11,998 nucleotides of DNA from Clostridiales bacterium UBA6363 (GTDB lineage Bacteria; Bacillota; Clostridia; UBA1381): NCBI GenBank assembly GCA_002438865.1, contig DJRJ01000069.1, positions 1 to 11,998 of the forward strand, in the 5' to 3' direction. Below, one piece after another: positions 6,028-11,998 of the stretch. A program made the translations under genes and the position numbers. The stretch's first letter is position 1. Each line of letters starts with the position of its first letter. The notes beneath the pieces were generated by a model that searched no databases, was not told where the DNA came from, and saw nothing but the letters and a program-made list of their open reading frames with translations.

Positions 6028-7412
6028 CGCAATAATTTTCTGTACGTATGCACTATTACCGCCGCAGACGCAATAAATGTCAGAATATCCGCCGCAGGCA
6101 TAAAGAAAACAATTCCGTTAAGCCCGAAGATAAGCGGAAGAACAAGCGGCAGTCCCGTTCCGAAAACTATCTCACGCAGCATTGACAGCGCCGCCGCCGT
6201 TTTTGCATTGCCTATTGCCTGCATAAAGATTTCCGTACCCTTATTCACGCACGAAAGGACGGTCATTGAAAGGAATATGCGTATGCACCGCACGGAAAAA
6301 TCCATATAATACGCACTTTCGTTTGCCGCTCCGAAAAATCCCGCAATCTGTTTCGGGAATATCATAAACACCAAACATGCCGCCGCACCGAACAGCGCCT
6401 CCGTGCAAAGGAGCATTTTCATAAGTTTAATTACCCTGTCGTTTCTTCCTGCACCGATATTATACCCGAAAATCGGGATACAGCCTGCCGAAAGCCCTAT
6501 CGCAACGGACATTATAATCTGAAAAAACTTCATAACAATTCCCATTACCGCCGTAGGGATATGCGCATACTGCGCAAGAGAAAAAACCGGGTCTGCTTTT
6601 CCGTATTTTGTTACCATATTCAGCACTGCCGCCATTGAAAAAACAATCGAAATCTGAGCGAGAAAGCTTGACAGTCCGAGCGGAAGAATTTTTCTCATCA
6701 GTCCGAAACGGAATTTAAAGCTGTCACGGTCAAGCTTTAGTGCTTTCATTCGGACAAGATAAACCGCCGACATAACAGCCGCAACAAACTGTCCGAAAAT
6801 AGTTGCGATTGCCGCTCCCGTCATTCCGAGAGGGATAATAAAAATAAGTATCGGGTCAAGCACTATGTTGATTGCCGCACCGACAAGGAGCGTTGCCATG
6901 GCAAACCTCGGCGAGCCGTCGGAGCGGATTATCGGGTTCATTGCCTGGGAAAACATATAAAAAGGAATACCAATCGAAATCCAGAAGAAATATTCCTTTG
7001 CCATTTTAAACGTTTCGCCGCTTACCTTTGCGCCGAATAAAGCAAGTATACCGTCGGAAAATACAAGATATACAACCGCAAGAATAATGCCTGCCGCCGT
7101 CACGCTTATTATTGAGCTTCCGACTCCTCTCCGTGCACAGTCCCGCTCGCCTCTGCCCAGGCTAAGGCTCACGAACGTACAGCACCCGTCGCCTATCATC
7201 ATAGCCAGCGCCATTGCGATTACCGTCATCGGGAAAACCACGGTGTTTGCGGCATTGCCGTACGAGCCGAGGTAATCGGCGTTTGCGATATAGAGCTGAT
7301 CCACCATATTGTACAGCGCCGCCGCAAGCAGTGATATTACGCACGGAACGGTGTATTTCCGCATCAGCCTGCCCAAGCCTTCCTTTTCAAGAAAATCATT
7401 TGTTTTTGTCAT
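6024..7412 (-). CDS. MATE-family multidrug/metabolite efflux transporter
   Basis: A 462-residue integral membrane protein with about twelve hydrophobic segments in two repeated halves, the layout of Na+- or H+-coupled MATE antiporters (MepA/NorM/DinF type). The N-terminal region has TVPCVISLLAAALYNMVDQLYI, the typical first helix with the conserved VDQ; the mid-region has RSDGSPRFAMA, and the second half begins near residues 230-240 with LPLGLSSFLAQ. Length is normal. The ATG at 7412 has a perfect AAGGAGG 8 bases upstream, while the GTG at 7454 has none and lies within the leader hairpin. The gene has its own promoter and an attenuator-like leader, so expression is probably conditional. The exported compound is not predictable. 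No regulator gene is adjacent except the lysR two genes downstream. Confidence 0.9.
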   Translation of the reverse strand: MTKTNDFLEKEGLGRLMRKYTVPCVISLLAAALYNMVDQLYIANADYLGSYGNAANTVVFPMTVIAMALAMMIGDGCCTFVSLSLGRGERDCARRGVGSSIISVTAAGIILAVVYLVFSDGILALFGAKVSGETFKMAKEYFFWISIGIPFYMFSQAMNPIIRSDGSPRFAMATLLVGAAINIVLDPILIFIIPLGMTGAAIATIFGQFVAAVMSAVYLVRMKALKLDRDSFKFRFGLMRKILPLGLSSFLAQISIVFSMAAVLNMVTKYGKADPVFSLAQYAHIPTAVMGIVMKFFQIIMSVAIGLSAGCIPIFGYNIGAGRNDRVIKLMKMLLCTEALFGAAACLVFMIFPKQIAGFFGAANESAYYMDFSVRCIRIFLSMTVLSCVNKGTEIFMQAIGNAKTAAALSMLREIVFGTGLPLVLPLIFGLNGIVFFMPAADILTFIASAAVIVHTYRKLLR

Positions 7413-7430
7413 TATAAAATCCTCCTTAAT

Positions 7431-7498
7431 AAAAAAAACGATACAAAAAAGCACAGCACTCCGTATCGTATCAGAGTTCTGTGCCTCTTGTATCGTTT
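7431..7498 (-). terminator. Attenuator-like terminator hairpin in the MATE leader RNA
   Basis: The transcript can fold into one long three-part hairpin. An 11-bp outer stem AAACGAUACAA/UUGUAUCGUUU (7498-7488 with 7446-7436) is followed by a 6-bp stem GCACAG/CUGUGC (7484-7479 with 7456-7451). A 6-bp stem ACUCUG/CGGAGU (7477-7472 with 7463-7458), with one U-G pair, closes an 8-base loop. The 3' strand runs into eight U (7438-7431), then AUUA and the AAGGAGG of the MATE gene. The loop AUACGAUA repeats the CGAUAC of the outer 5' arm, so the 3' arm has two possible partners, as expected for a switching leader. It lies downstream of a promoter, so it would control this gene as well as stop readthrough from the nucleotide operon. 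It matches no riboswitch class that I recognise. Confidence 0.65.
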
Positions 7499-7511
7499 CA
7501 AGTCTTTAGAT

Positions 7512-7540
7512 ATTATAGCACACTTTTACGTGTTTTGCAA
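7512..7540 (-). promoter_or_regulatory. Promoter of the MATE gene with a dyad in its spacer
   Basis: A perfect TATAAT (7517-7512) with the extended -10 TGC is preceded at 17 bases by TTGCAA (7540-7535, four of six). A perfect TTGACA also exists at 7547-7542, but at 24 bases it is too far for a normal spacer. The spacer contains the dyad ACAC-N6-GTGT (7520-7533), a possible repressor site. Transcription should start near 7505, giving a leader of about 92 bases. The -35 assignment is less certain than the -10. Confidence 0.65.
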
Positions 7541-7548
7541 TTGTCAAA

Positions 7549-8082
7549 TCAGCCTAAAATCATCTTCGCTTTTAAGATTGCAATAGCTGTTTTTGCATCG
7601 TTTATCTTGTTTTCCATAACCATATTGCAGAGGTCGTCAAGCTTATATTTTTTCACATTCAGAAACTCGCCCTCGTCAAGGTGCTGACCGACAAATTTCA
7701 GCTTGCGTGCAAGATATAAATGAAGCTTTTCCTCGCAGTAGCCGGGCGTTGCGTAATATGTGCCGAGATAAGTAAACTCCTCCGCCGCATAACCCGTTTC
7801 CTCGATAAGCTCACGCTTTCCGCACTCAAGCGGTTCTTCGCCGTTATCAATCTTCCCCGCCGGGATTTCCATCATCATTTCACGTGCGGCAATCCTGTAC
7901 TGGCTCACCATAAACACCTCGCCGTTTTCATCTACAGCAATAACGCCCACTCCGCCGCCGTGCGATATAAGCTCACGGGTCGCCGTTTTTCCGTCAGGTA
8001 GTTCAACCGTTTCCACACGAAGCTTTATTATATTTCCGTCAAAAATATTCTTTACCGATTTTGTCTTTTCCTCGTAGTCCAT
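7549..8082 (-). CDS. nudF: NUDIX hydrolase, ADP-ribose pyrophosphatase type
   Basis: A 177-residue cytosolic NUDIX hydrolase predicted to cleave ADP-ribose to AMP and ribose 5-phosphate. The Nudix box is complete and canonical from Gly76 to Tyr98: Gly76, Glu82, then REL-I-EE-T-G (90-97). A proline (Pro113, in YATPGYCEE) sits exactly 16 residues after the box glycine, the spacing reported as diagnostic of ADP-ribose pyrophosphatases. Sequence before the box (VFMVSQYRIAAREMMMEIPAG) also fits that group. The ATG at 8082 has AAAGGAGAGG upstream; the TTG at 8103 lies inside the preceding gene. It follows the dCMP deaminase by 10 bases and ends the nucleotide operon. AMP and ribose phosphate salvage fits the purine context. 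Substrate is inferred from motif spacing only. Confidence 0.87.
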   Translation of the reverse strand: MDYEEKTKSVKNIFDGNIIKLRVETVELPDGKTATRELISHGGGVGVIAVDENGEVFMVSQYRIAAREMMMEIPAGKIDNGEEPLECGKRELIEETGYAAEEFTYLGTYYATPGYCEEKLHLYLARKLKFVGQHLDEGEFLNVKKYKLDDLCNMVMENKINDAKTAIAILKAKMILG

Positions 8083-8092
8083 AACCTCTCCT

Positions 8093-8572
8093 TTACAGCT
8101 CAAGTGTAAGAGTTCTGCCCGATTTTTCGTATTGTCTGTACTTTATTCCGACCATATCGAACATCTTTTTTGACACAACGGTGCTGTCGCTCGACGCATA
8201 TTTATCGGACAGATACACAATCTCCTTTATGCCCGACTGTATGATTGCCTTTGCGCACTCGTTACATGGGAACAGCGTTACATACACCTTTGCGCCCTCC
8301 AAAATACCCCTCGGGCAGTTTAAGATTGCGTTCATTTCGGCATGGCACACGTACATATATTTAGTGTTCACCGGACTTCCCTCACGCTCCCAGGGCATAA
8401 AATCATCATCACAGCCGACCGGCATACCGTTATATCCGAGCGACAAAATTTTGTTTTCGTCGTTCACGATGCAAGCGCCCACCTGTGTGTTGTTGTCCTT
8501 GCTGCGTTCGGCGCTGAGCATGGCGATACCCATAAAATATTCGTCCCAGCTTATATAGTCCTGTCTTTTCAT
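8093..8572 (-). CDS. comEB: Deoxycytidylate (dCMP) deaminase
   Basis: A 159-residue zinc-dependent cytosolic deaminase that converts dCMP to dUMP, the precursor for dTMP synthesis. Zinc and catalytic residues are seen in CHAEMNAI (His77, Glu79) and FPCNECAK (Cys103, Cys106). The N-terminal SWDEYFMGIAMLSAERSKD and the LGYNGMPVG segment are typical of dCMP deaminases rather than free cytidine deaminases; in Bacillus this gene is called comEB. Residues of the dCTP/dTTP allosteric site cannot be judged from the sequence alone. The ATG at 8572 has AAAGGAT 6 bases upstream. Gaps of 15 bases to purD and 10 bases to the NUDIX gene indicate one transcript. A pyrimidine-deoxynucleotide gene inside a purine operon is uncommon, and the symbol is by family only. 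Confidence 0.92.
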   Translation of the reverse strand: MKRQDYISWDEYFMGIAMLSAERSKDNNTQVGACIVNDENKILSLGYNGMPVGCDDDFMPWEREGSPVNTKYMYVCHAEMNAILNCPRGILEGAKVYVTLFPCNECAKAIIQSGIKEIVYLSDKYASSDSTVVSKKMFDMVGIKYRQYEKSGRTLTLEL

Positions 8573-8587
8573 ATTATATCCTTTCCC

Positions 8588-9847
8588 TCACTTCACGCCT
8601 ATATCCGTTCTGTGAAATTCGTCTGTAAACGAAATCTTTTCCGCGCCGTTATATGCTTTCGCTATTGCTTCGTCAAGCGTTTTTGCCGTTGCGGTAACAC
8701 CCAGAACACGTCCGCCGTTTGTAAGCACCTTTTCGCCGTCAAGCTTTGTGCCGGCATGGAACACGGTAATGCCGTCAACAGCCTCCGCCGCCGCAATACC
8801 GCTTATTTCATAGCCTTTTTTATAGCTTACGGGGTATCCGCCCGACGCCATAACAACGCACACTGCGGCGTTATCCTCCCATTCGATGTTTATGCCGTCA
8901 AGCTTTTCGTCTATGACCGCTTCCATAATATCTGCAAGATCGGTTTTTAATCTCGGAAGTACCACCTGTGTTTCGGGGTCGCCGAAACGGCAGTTGTATT
9001 CAATTACCTTTACGCCTTTTTCGGTCATCATAAGTCCGAAGTACAGCACTCCCTTAAAAGGTCTGCCCTCTGCCGACATTGCCTTGATTGTGGGCAGGAA
9101 TATATTTTTCATACATTCCTCCGCCTTTGCCGCATCATACAATCTGCTCGGCGAGAATGTTCCCATTCCGCCGGTGTTCGGACCTTTGTCATGGTCATAT
9201 GCACGCTTATGGTCCTGTGCGGAAACCATAGGCTTTACCGTTTTGCCGTCCGTAAACGCCAGCACGGACACCTCGGGGCCTGTGAGAAATTCTTCTATTA
9301 CGACTCTGTTTCCGCTTTCGCCGAACTTTTTATCGTCCATTATTTCCTTTATACCGTCAACTGCCTCCTGCTCGTTCTGCGCTATTATAACGCCTTTGCC
9401 CAGAGCCAGCCCCTCCGCTTTTATAACGGTCGGGAACGTGCCTTTTTTAACGTATTCGATTGCCGATTTGCTGTCGGTAAACACTTCATAGCCGGCTGTC
9501 GGAATACCGTATTTTTTCATCAGTTCTTTTGAGAAAACCTTACTGCCCTCTATTATTGCCGCATTTTTTCTCGGGCCGAAAGCACGTATGCCCTCTTTTT
9601 CGAGTGCGTCAACCATTCCCAAAACGAGCGGATCGTCGGGAGCGACAACCGCCAAATCTATTTCCTTTTCCTTTGCGAATTTTACAATGCCGTCAATGTC
9701 CGTTGCCGATATATCAACGCACTCGGCAAGTGCGGCTATACCGCCGTTTCCCGGTGCGCAGTAGATTTTTTCCACCTTTGGCGACTGCGAAATTTTCCAT
9801 ACTATCGTATGCTCTCTGCCGCCGCCTCCGACTACCAATATTTTCAT
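8588..9847 (-). CDS. purD: Phosphoribosylamine-glycine ligase (GAR synthetase)
   Basis: Second enzyme of purine synthesis: phosphoribosylamine + glycine + ATP gives glycinamide ribonucleotide. The length of 419 residues is normal for the monofunctional enzyme. The N-terminal pre-ATP-grasp domain starts MKILVVGGGGREH. The ATP-grasp core carries IKAEGLALGKGV (142-153), QDHKRAYDHDKGPNTGGMG (211-229) and EYNCRFGDPETQ (283-294), with the C-terminal hybrid-motif domain after it. The ATG at 9847 has GGGGGA 7 bases upstream; the TTG at 9862 would lie before that site. It follows the AICAR transformylase gene by 15 bases. In the last position of the pur genes, as often in Firmicutes, it is followed here by two extra nucleotide genes. 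Confidence 0.96.
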   Translation of the reverse strand: MKILVVGGGGREHTIVWKISQSPKVEKIYCAPGNGGIAALAECVDISATDIDGIVKFAKEKEIDLAVVAPDDPLVLGMVDALEKEGIRAFGPRKNAAIIEGSKVFSKELMKKYGIPTAGYEVFTDSKSAIEYVKKGTFPTVIKAEGLALGKGVIIAQNEQEAVDGIKEIMDDKKFGESGNRVVIEEFLTGPEVSVLAFTDGKTVKPMVSAQDHKRAYDHDKGPNTGGMGTFSPSRLYDAAKAEECMKNIFLPTIKAMSAEGRPFKGVLYFGLMMTEKGVKVIEYNCRFGDPETQVVLPRLKTDLADIMEAVIDEKLDGINIEWEDNAAVCVVMASGGYPVSYKKGYEISGIAAAEAVDGITVFHAGTKLDGEKVLTNGGRVLGVTATAKTLDEAIAKAYNGAEKISFTDEFHRTDIGVK

Positions 9848-9862
9848 TTGCTTATCCCCCAA

Positions 9863-11038
9863 TCAATGATGGAACAGGCGTATTCCCGTAAACGCCATTG
9901 CCATACCGTATTTATTGCACGTTTCTATAACGTTGTCATCTCTTACCGAACCGCCCGGCTGTGCTATGTATTTCACACCGCTCTTATGCGCACGCTCCAC
10001 ATTGTCGCCGAACGGGAAAAATGCGTCCGAACCGAGAGAAACGTCCGTATTTTTGCTTATCCATTCTTTCTTTTCCTCTGCCGTGAGGACATCGGGCTTT
10101 ACCTTGAATATTTTCTGCCATGCGCCGTCCGCAAGAACATCGTCGTGTTCATCGCTTATGTAAACATCTATTGCATTGTCACGGTCTGCACGGCGGATAC
10201 CGTCAACAAACTCAAGTCCCAGCACTTTCGGGCATTGTCTTAACCACCATATATCCGCTTTGTTTCCGGCAAGGCGTGTGCAGTGTATTCTCGACTGCTG
10301 TCCCGCACCTATGCCGATTGCCTGTCCGTCCTTGACATAGCACACGCTGTTAGACTGCGTGTATTTAAGCACTATCAGAGAAATCAGCAAATCTCTTTTT
10401 GCGTCCTCGGAAACAGATTTATTGTCGGTAACAACGTTTTCCAAAAGCTTTTCGTTTATATCAAGCTCGTTGCGTCCCTGCTCGAAAGTCACGCCGTAAA
10501 CCTGCTTTCTTTCTATGGGAGCGGGAGTATAGTTTTCATCTATTTTCAAAACGCAGTAATTTCCCTTTTTCTTCTGTTTTAAGATTTCGAGCGCCTCCTC
10601 CGAATAAGACGGGGCGATTATGCCGTCCGAAACCTCTTTTTTTATAAGGAGCGCCGTTGCCTTGTCGCACTCGTCCGACAGGGCGATAAAATCGCCGAAT
10701 GAGGACATTCTGTCCGCACCTCTCGCACGTGCATACGCACAGGCGAGCGGAGAAAGCTCCGTATCGTCCGTGAAGTAAATCTTTTTGAGCGTATCGGAAA
10801 GCGGCAGACCCACAGCCGCACCTGCCGGAGATACGTGCTTAAAGGACGTTGCCGCCGGCAATCCCGTTGCTTTTTTCAGCTCTTTCACAAGCTGATAGCC
10901 GTTTAATGCGTCAAGAAGATTTATATATCCCGGTCTGCCGCAGACTACCTCTATCGGCAGTTCGCCGCCGTTTTCCATAAAAACTCTCGACGGCTTCTGA
11001 TTTGGATTGCAACCGTATTTTAACTGCATTTCATTCAT
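9863..11038 (-). CDS. purH: Stand-alone AICAR transformylase (PurH C-terminal half)
   Basis: Penultimate purine step: transfers a formyl group from 10-formyltetrahydrofolate to AICAR, giving FAICAR. The 391 residues start directly at the transformylase domain (MNEMQLKYGCNPNQ), and the N-terminal MGS-like IMP cyclohydrolase domain of ordinary PurH (about 200 residues) is absent. Active-site segments are present: FKHVSPAGAA (the Lys-His pair of the KHANPCG motif of PurH), SNSVCYVKDGQAIGIGAGQQSR, SDAFFPFGDN and the C-terminal IAQPGGSVRDD with MAFTGIRLFHH. The ATG at 11038 has AGGAGG 6 bases upstream; Met4 at 11029 would be 15 away. The missing cyclohydrolase activity is supplied by the gene just upstream. 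This is a functional stand-alone form and not a truncation, since both ends match family borders and a ribosome binding site is present. Confidence 0.92.
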   Translation of the reverse strand: MNEMQLKYGCNPNQKPSRVFMENGGELPIEVVCGRPGYINLLDALNGYQLVKELKKATGLPAATSFKHVSPAGAAVGLPLSDTLKKIYFTDDTELSPLACAYARARGADRMSSFGDFIALSDECDKATALLIKKEVSDGIIAPSYSEEALEILKQKKKGNYCVLKIDENYTPAPIERKQVYGVTFEQGRNELDINEKLLENVVTDNKSVSEDAKRDLLISLIVLKYTQSNSVCYVKDGQAIGIGAGQQSRIHCTRLAGNKADIWWLRQCPKVLGLEFVDGIRRADRDNAIDVYISDEHDDVLADGAWQKIFKVKPDVLTAEEKKEWISKNTDVSLGSDAFFPFGDNVERAHKSGVKYIAQPGGSVRDDNVIETCNKYGMAMAFTGIRLFHH

Positions 11039-11055
11039 TCTGATCCTCCTATCCT

Positions 11056-11069
11056 CCGCCGTACGGCGG
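11056..11069. repeat. GC-rich palindrome before the AICAR transformylase RBS
   Basis: CCGCCGTACGGCGG is a perfect 14-base palindrome about 10 bases upstream of the AGGAGG of the transformylase gene. In RNA it gives a 5-bp all-GC stem with a GUAC loop. With the hairpin at 11107-11125 it makes the 92-base gap between the two genes structured. No U run follows, so it is not a terminator. It could be a processing or translational element. Confidence 0.5.
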
Positions 11070-11106
11070 TATGGAATGCGCAGGCGGATTTATCCTGTTA
11101 AGGGGT

Positions 11107-11125
11107 AAAACGCACAGCGCATTTT
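11107..11125. repeat. Weak hairpin just after the purO stop codon
   Basis: On the minus strand AAAATGC pairs with GCGTTTT (one G-U pair) around GCTGT, 5 bases beyond the purO-like stop codon. The stem is followed by ACCCCTT rather than a longer U run, so termination would be weak at best. Confidence 0.3.
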
Positions 11126-11130
11126 TCACA

Positions 11131-11844
11131 TTAGTTGTTTTTATTGATTATTCTTGTGTCCGTTTCTCCCGTTTCAAGGTCAATGTATCTGACAAACAGC
11201 GACACTTTATTGTCCTCGTTAAGCGCTCTCCACAAGCCGTCCGTGAAATCGTCGATCGAGCCGTCTATACCTACGGTTACCGGCTCTCCCTCAAATGACG
11301 GCAGAGGATTTCCGTCGCCCATATACGTGTGGATAAAACGTCCCTCTCCGCTTTTGGGATTTTTGTATGAAAATGTGTACCTGAGGCACGAGGACGGGTC
11401 GCCGTTATCGCTTTTTAAAATCGACATTGCATAATTAAATCCGCCGTCGGAGGTTTTTATTATTCCCGATATTCTCGGCGTGTAGTTCGGTGCGTCGTCC
11501 TCAAATTCCCTTGTGCGCAGTGACTGCTCAAAGGTCATTTGCTGGTTCATAAGCTCATATATCGTGTCGGTCTGATCACCGTTTGTGACTATGGTTTTGT
11601 TTCCGAGCACCCTTACCGGAGCATATATTATAAGATGCGGATCGGTAAGCTTTGACGGGTCAAACGCCTGTGTGCGTATGCCGTCGCCGTCCTCGGCAAA
11701 TACACGGTTGCGGCTGTTTTCGCTTCTGCCCATTATAAAATATGCGCTCACAGCCGATTTGCCGTCCGCAGACTTGCCGATTATTATCCCACGTCCGGGA
11801 TAAGCGTTTGCCTTTAAAATATCATACACGTTTTGTCTTTCCAT
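11131..11844 (-). CDS. purO: IMP cyclohydrolase, archaeal PurO-like
   Basis: Last purine step: ring closure of FAICAR to IMP. The 237-residue protein is unlike the MGS-fold cyclohydrolase of bacterial PurH. It shows the signature segments of the PurO-like IMP cyclohydrolase family (Ntn-hydrolase-like fold): YPGRGIIIGK near residues 15-24, YFIMGRSENSRNRVF at 35-49, VTNGDQTDTI at 86-95 and DDAPNYTPRISG at 116-127. The ATG at 11844 has AAGGAG 6 bases upstream; the TTG at 11862 overlaps that site's upstream side and has none. It lies between purN and the AICAR transformylase and so completes the pathway in which the next gene lacks a cyclohydrolase domain. Family recognition is by motif memory; the context makes the role nearly certain. 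Confidence 0.9.
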   Translation of the reverse strand: MERQNVYDILKANAYPGRGIIIGKSADGKSAVSAYFIMGRSENSRNRVFAEDGDGIRTQAFDPSKLTDPHLIIYAPVRVLGNKTIVTNGDQTDTIYELMNQQMTFEQSLRTREFEDDAPNYTPRISGIIKTSDGGFNYAMSILKSDNGDPSSCLRYTFSYKNPKSGEGRFIHTYMGDGNPLPSFEGEPVTVGIDGSIDDFTDGLWRALNEDNKVSLFVRYIDLETGETDTRIINKNN

Positions 11845-11867
11845 ATTAATCTCCTTATACAACCGTC

Positions 11868-11899
11868 ACGTAAAAAATATGCAAGCATATTTTTTACGT
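11868..11899. repeat. Perfect 15-bp inverted repeat between purN and purO
   Basis: ACGTAAAAAATATGC and GCATATTTTTTACGT pair perfectly around a two-base AA loop. One end touches the purN stop codon (11901-11899); the other lies 11 bases before the AAGGAG of the purO-like gene. The stem is AT rich and is followed by GACGG on the minus strand, without a separate U run, so a classical terminator is unlikely. The short loop may open to four or more bases in RNA. It may act as an mRNA processing or stability element. Confidence 0.6.
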
Positions 11900-11998
11900 T
11901 ATTTTATTTTTCCGCTGCATACTAATTCCACTGCCTCGGGTAGTATCTTCCACTCAGCCTCCTCCATAACACGCTTTTGCAGTGTTTCGGGAGTATCG
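11899..11998 (-). CDS. purN: GAR transformylase PurN, C-terminal end (partial)
   Basis: The last 32 codons of a gene entering from the right edge, beginning DTPETLQKRV and ending ELVCSGKIK before TAA. The pattern DTxETLxxRVxxxE-x-I/L-P-x-ax, ending in a short G-K/R-x tail, is that of phosphoribosylglycinamide formyltransferase, which formylates GAR with 10-formyltetrahydrofolate. Placement before purO, purH and purD fits the usual purN-purH-purD order. The catalytic region lies outside the window, so identity rests on the C-terminal pattern and the context. Confidence 0.8.
   Translation of the reverse strand, partial: DTPETLQKRVMEEAEWKILPEAVELVCSGKIK

Noticed and set aside
7413..7501. 28-codon frame starting at TTG 7501 through the MATE leader hairpin, as a drug-sensing leader peptide.
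   Set aside because: The TTG would be only a few bases from the predicted transcription start and has no Shine-Dalgarno, and the frame depends on low-complexity T runs. It deserves a look only if ribosome profiling shows density here.
7542..7547. Perfect TTGACA as the -35 of the MATE promoter.
   Set aside because: It is 24 bases from TATAAT, and no other -10-like hexamer lies at 16-18 bases. TTGCAA at 17 bases is the better fit.
9848..9862. Upstream TTG start for purD (with similar TTG or GTG extensions at metN 1839, metQ 2775, metY 4048, HAD 6015, MATE 7454, NUDIX 8103 and purO 11862).
   Set aside because: In each case the ATG downstream has a well-spaced ribosome binding site, while the extension overlaps that site, a promoter, a hairpin or the previous gene.

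Overview
The window reads as a chromosomal stretch of a Gram-positive anaerobe of the class Clostridia, probably a gut type. The reasons are strong AGGAGG-type ribosome binding sites, TATAAT promoters, moderate GC, a LysR/metY/metQNI arrangement, and a purine pathway in which the usual fused PurH is replaced by a PurO-like IMP cyclohydrolase plus a stand-alone AICAR transformylase. The family cannot be fixed from sequence alone. All convincing genes lie on the minus strand, so the window is described from its right end leftward. No transposon, phage, CRISPR array, tRNA or rRNA was found, and no plus-strand gene is credible.

Right part (11998 to 7549), purine and nucleotide operon: the last 32 codons of purN, a PurO-like IMP cyclohydrolase, an AICAR transformylase, purD, a dCMP deaminase and an ADP-ribose-pyrophosphatase-like NUDIX hydrolase. 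Gaps are mostly 10-15 bases. The exceptions are a 92-base gap with two small hairpins between the two final-step purine genes, and a perfect 15-bp inverted repeat reaching the purN stop codon. PurO and the transformylase together carry out the last two steps to IMP.

Middle (7548 to 5999): a MATE-family efflux transporter with its own promoter and a leader RNA. The leader can fold into a long three-segment hairpin ending in eight U, directly before the ribosome binding site, and so looks like an attenuator. A second strong promoter at the transporter's stop codon drives a Cof-type HAD phosphatase followed 10 bases later by a LysR-type regulator.

Left part (4251 to 15), sulfur amino acid operon: downstream of lysR, an AT-rich cluster of TTATAA-type half-sites is followed by a near-consensus promoter, then a 15-codon ORF with a perfect Shine-Dalgarno (MSIAVIWKRRCITRM). 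After that come metY (O-acetylhomoserine sulfhydrylase), metQ, metN and metI (methionine ABC importer), and a bidirectional hairpin terminator. The genes couple homocysteine synthesis with methionine uptake. The LysR protein is the obvious candidate regulator.

The most interesting unexplained element is the leader ORF before metY. Its Cys-Ile-Thr codons are complementary, with one bulge, to the bases just before the metY start codon, and the same bases can instead join a local hairpin that ends at the leader stop codon. This suggests translation-dependent control of the met operon. The MATE leader is the second candidate for an undescribed cis-regulatory RNA. The three promoters found share the identical extended -10 sequence TGCTATAAT.
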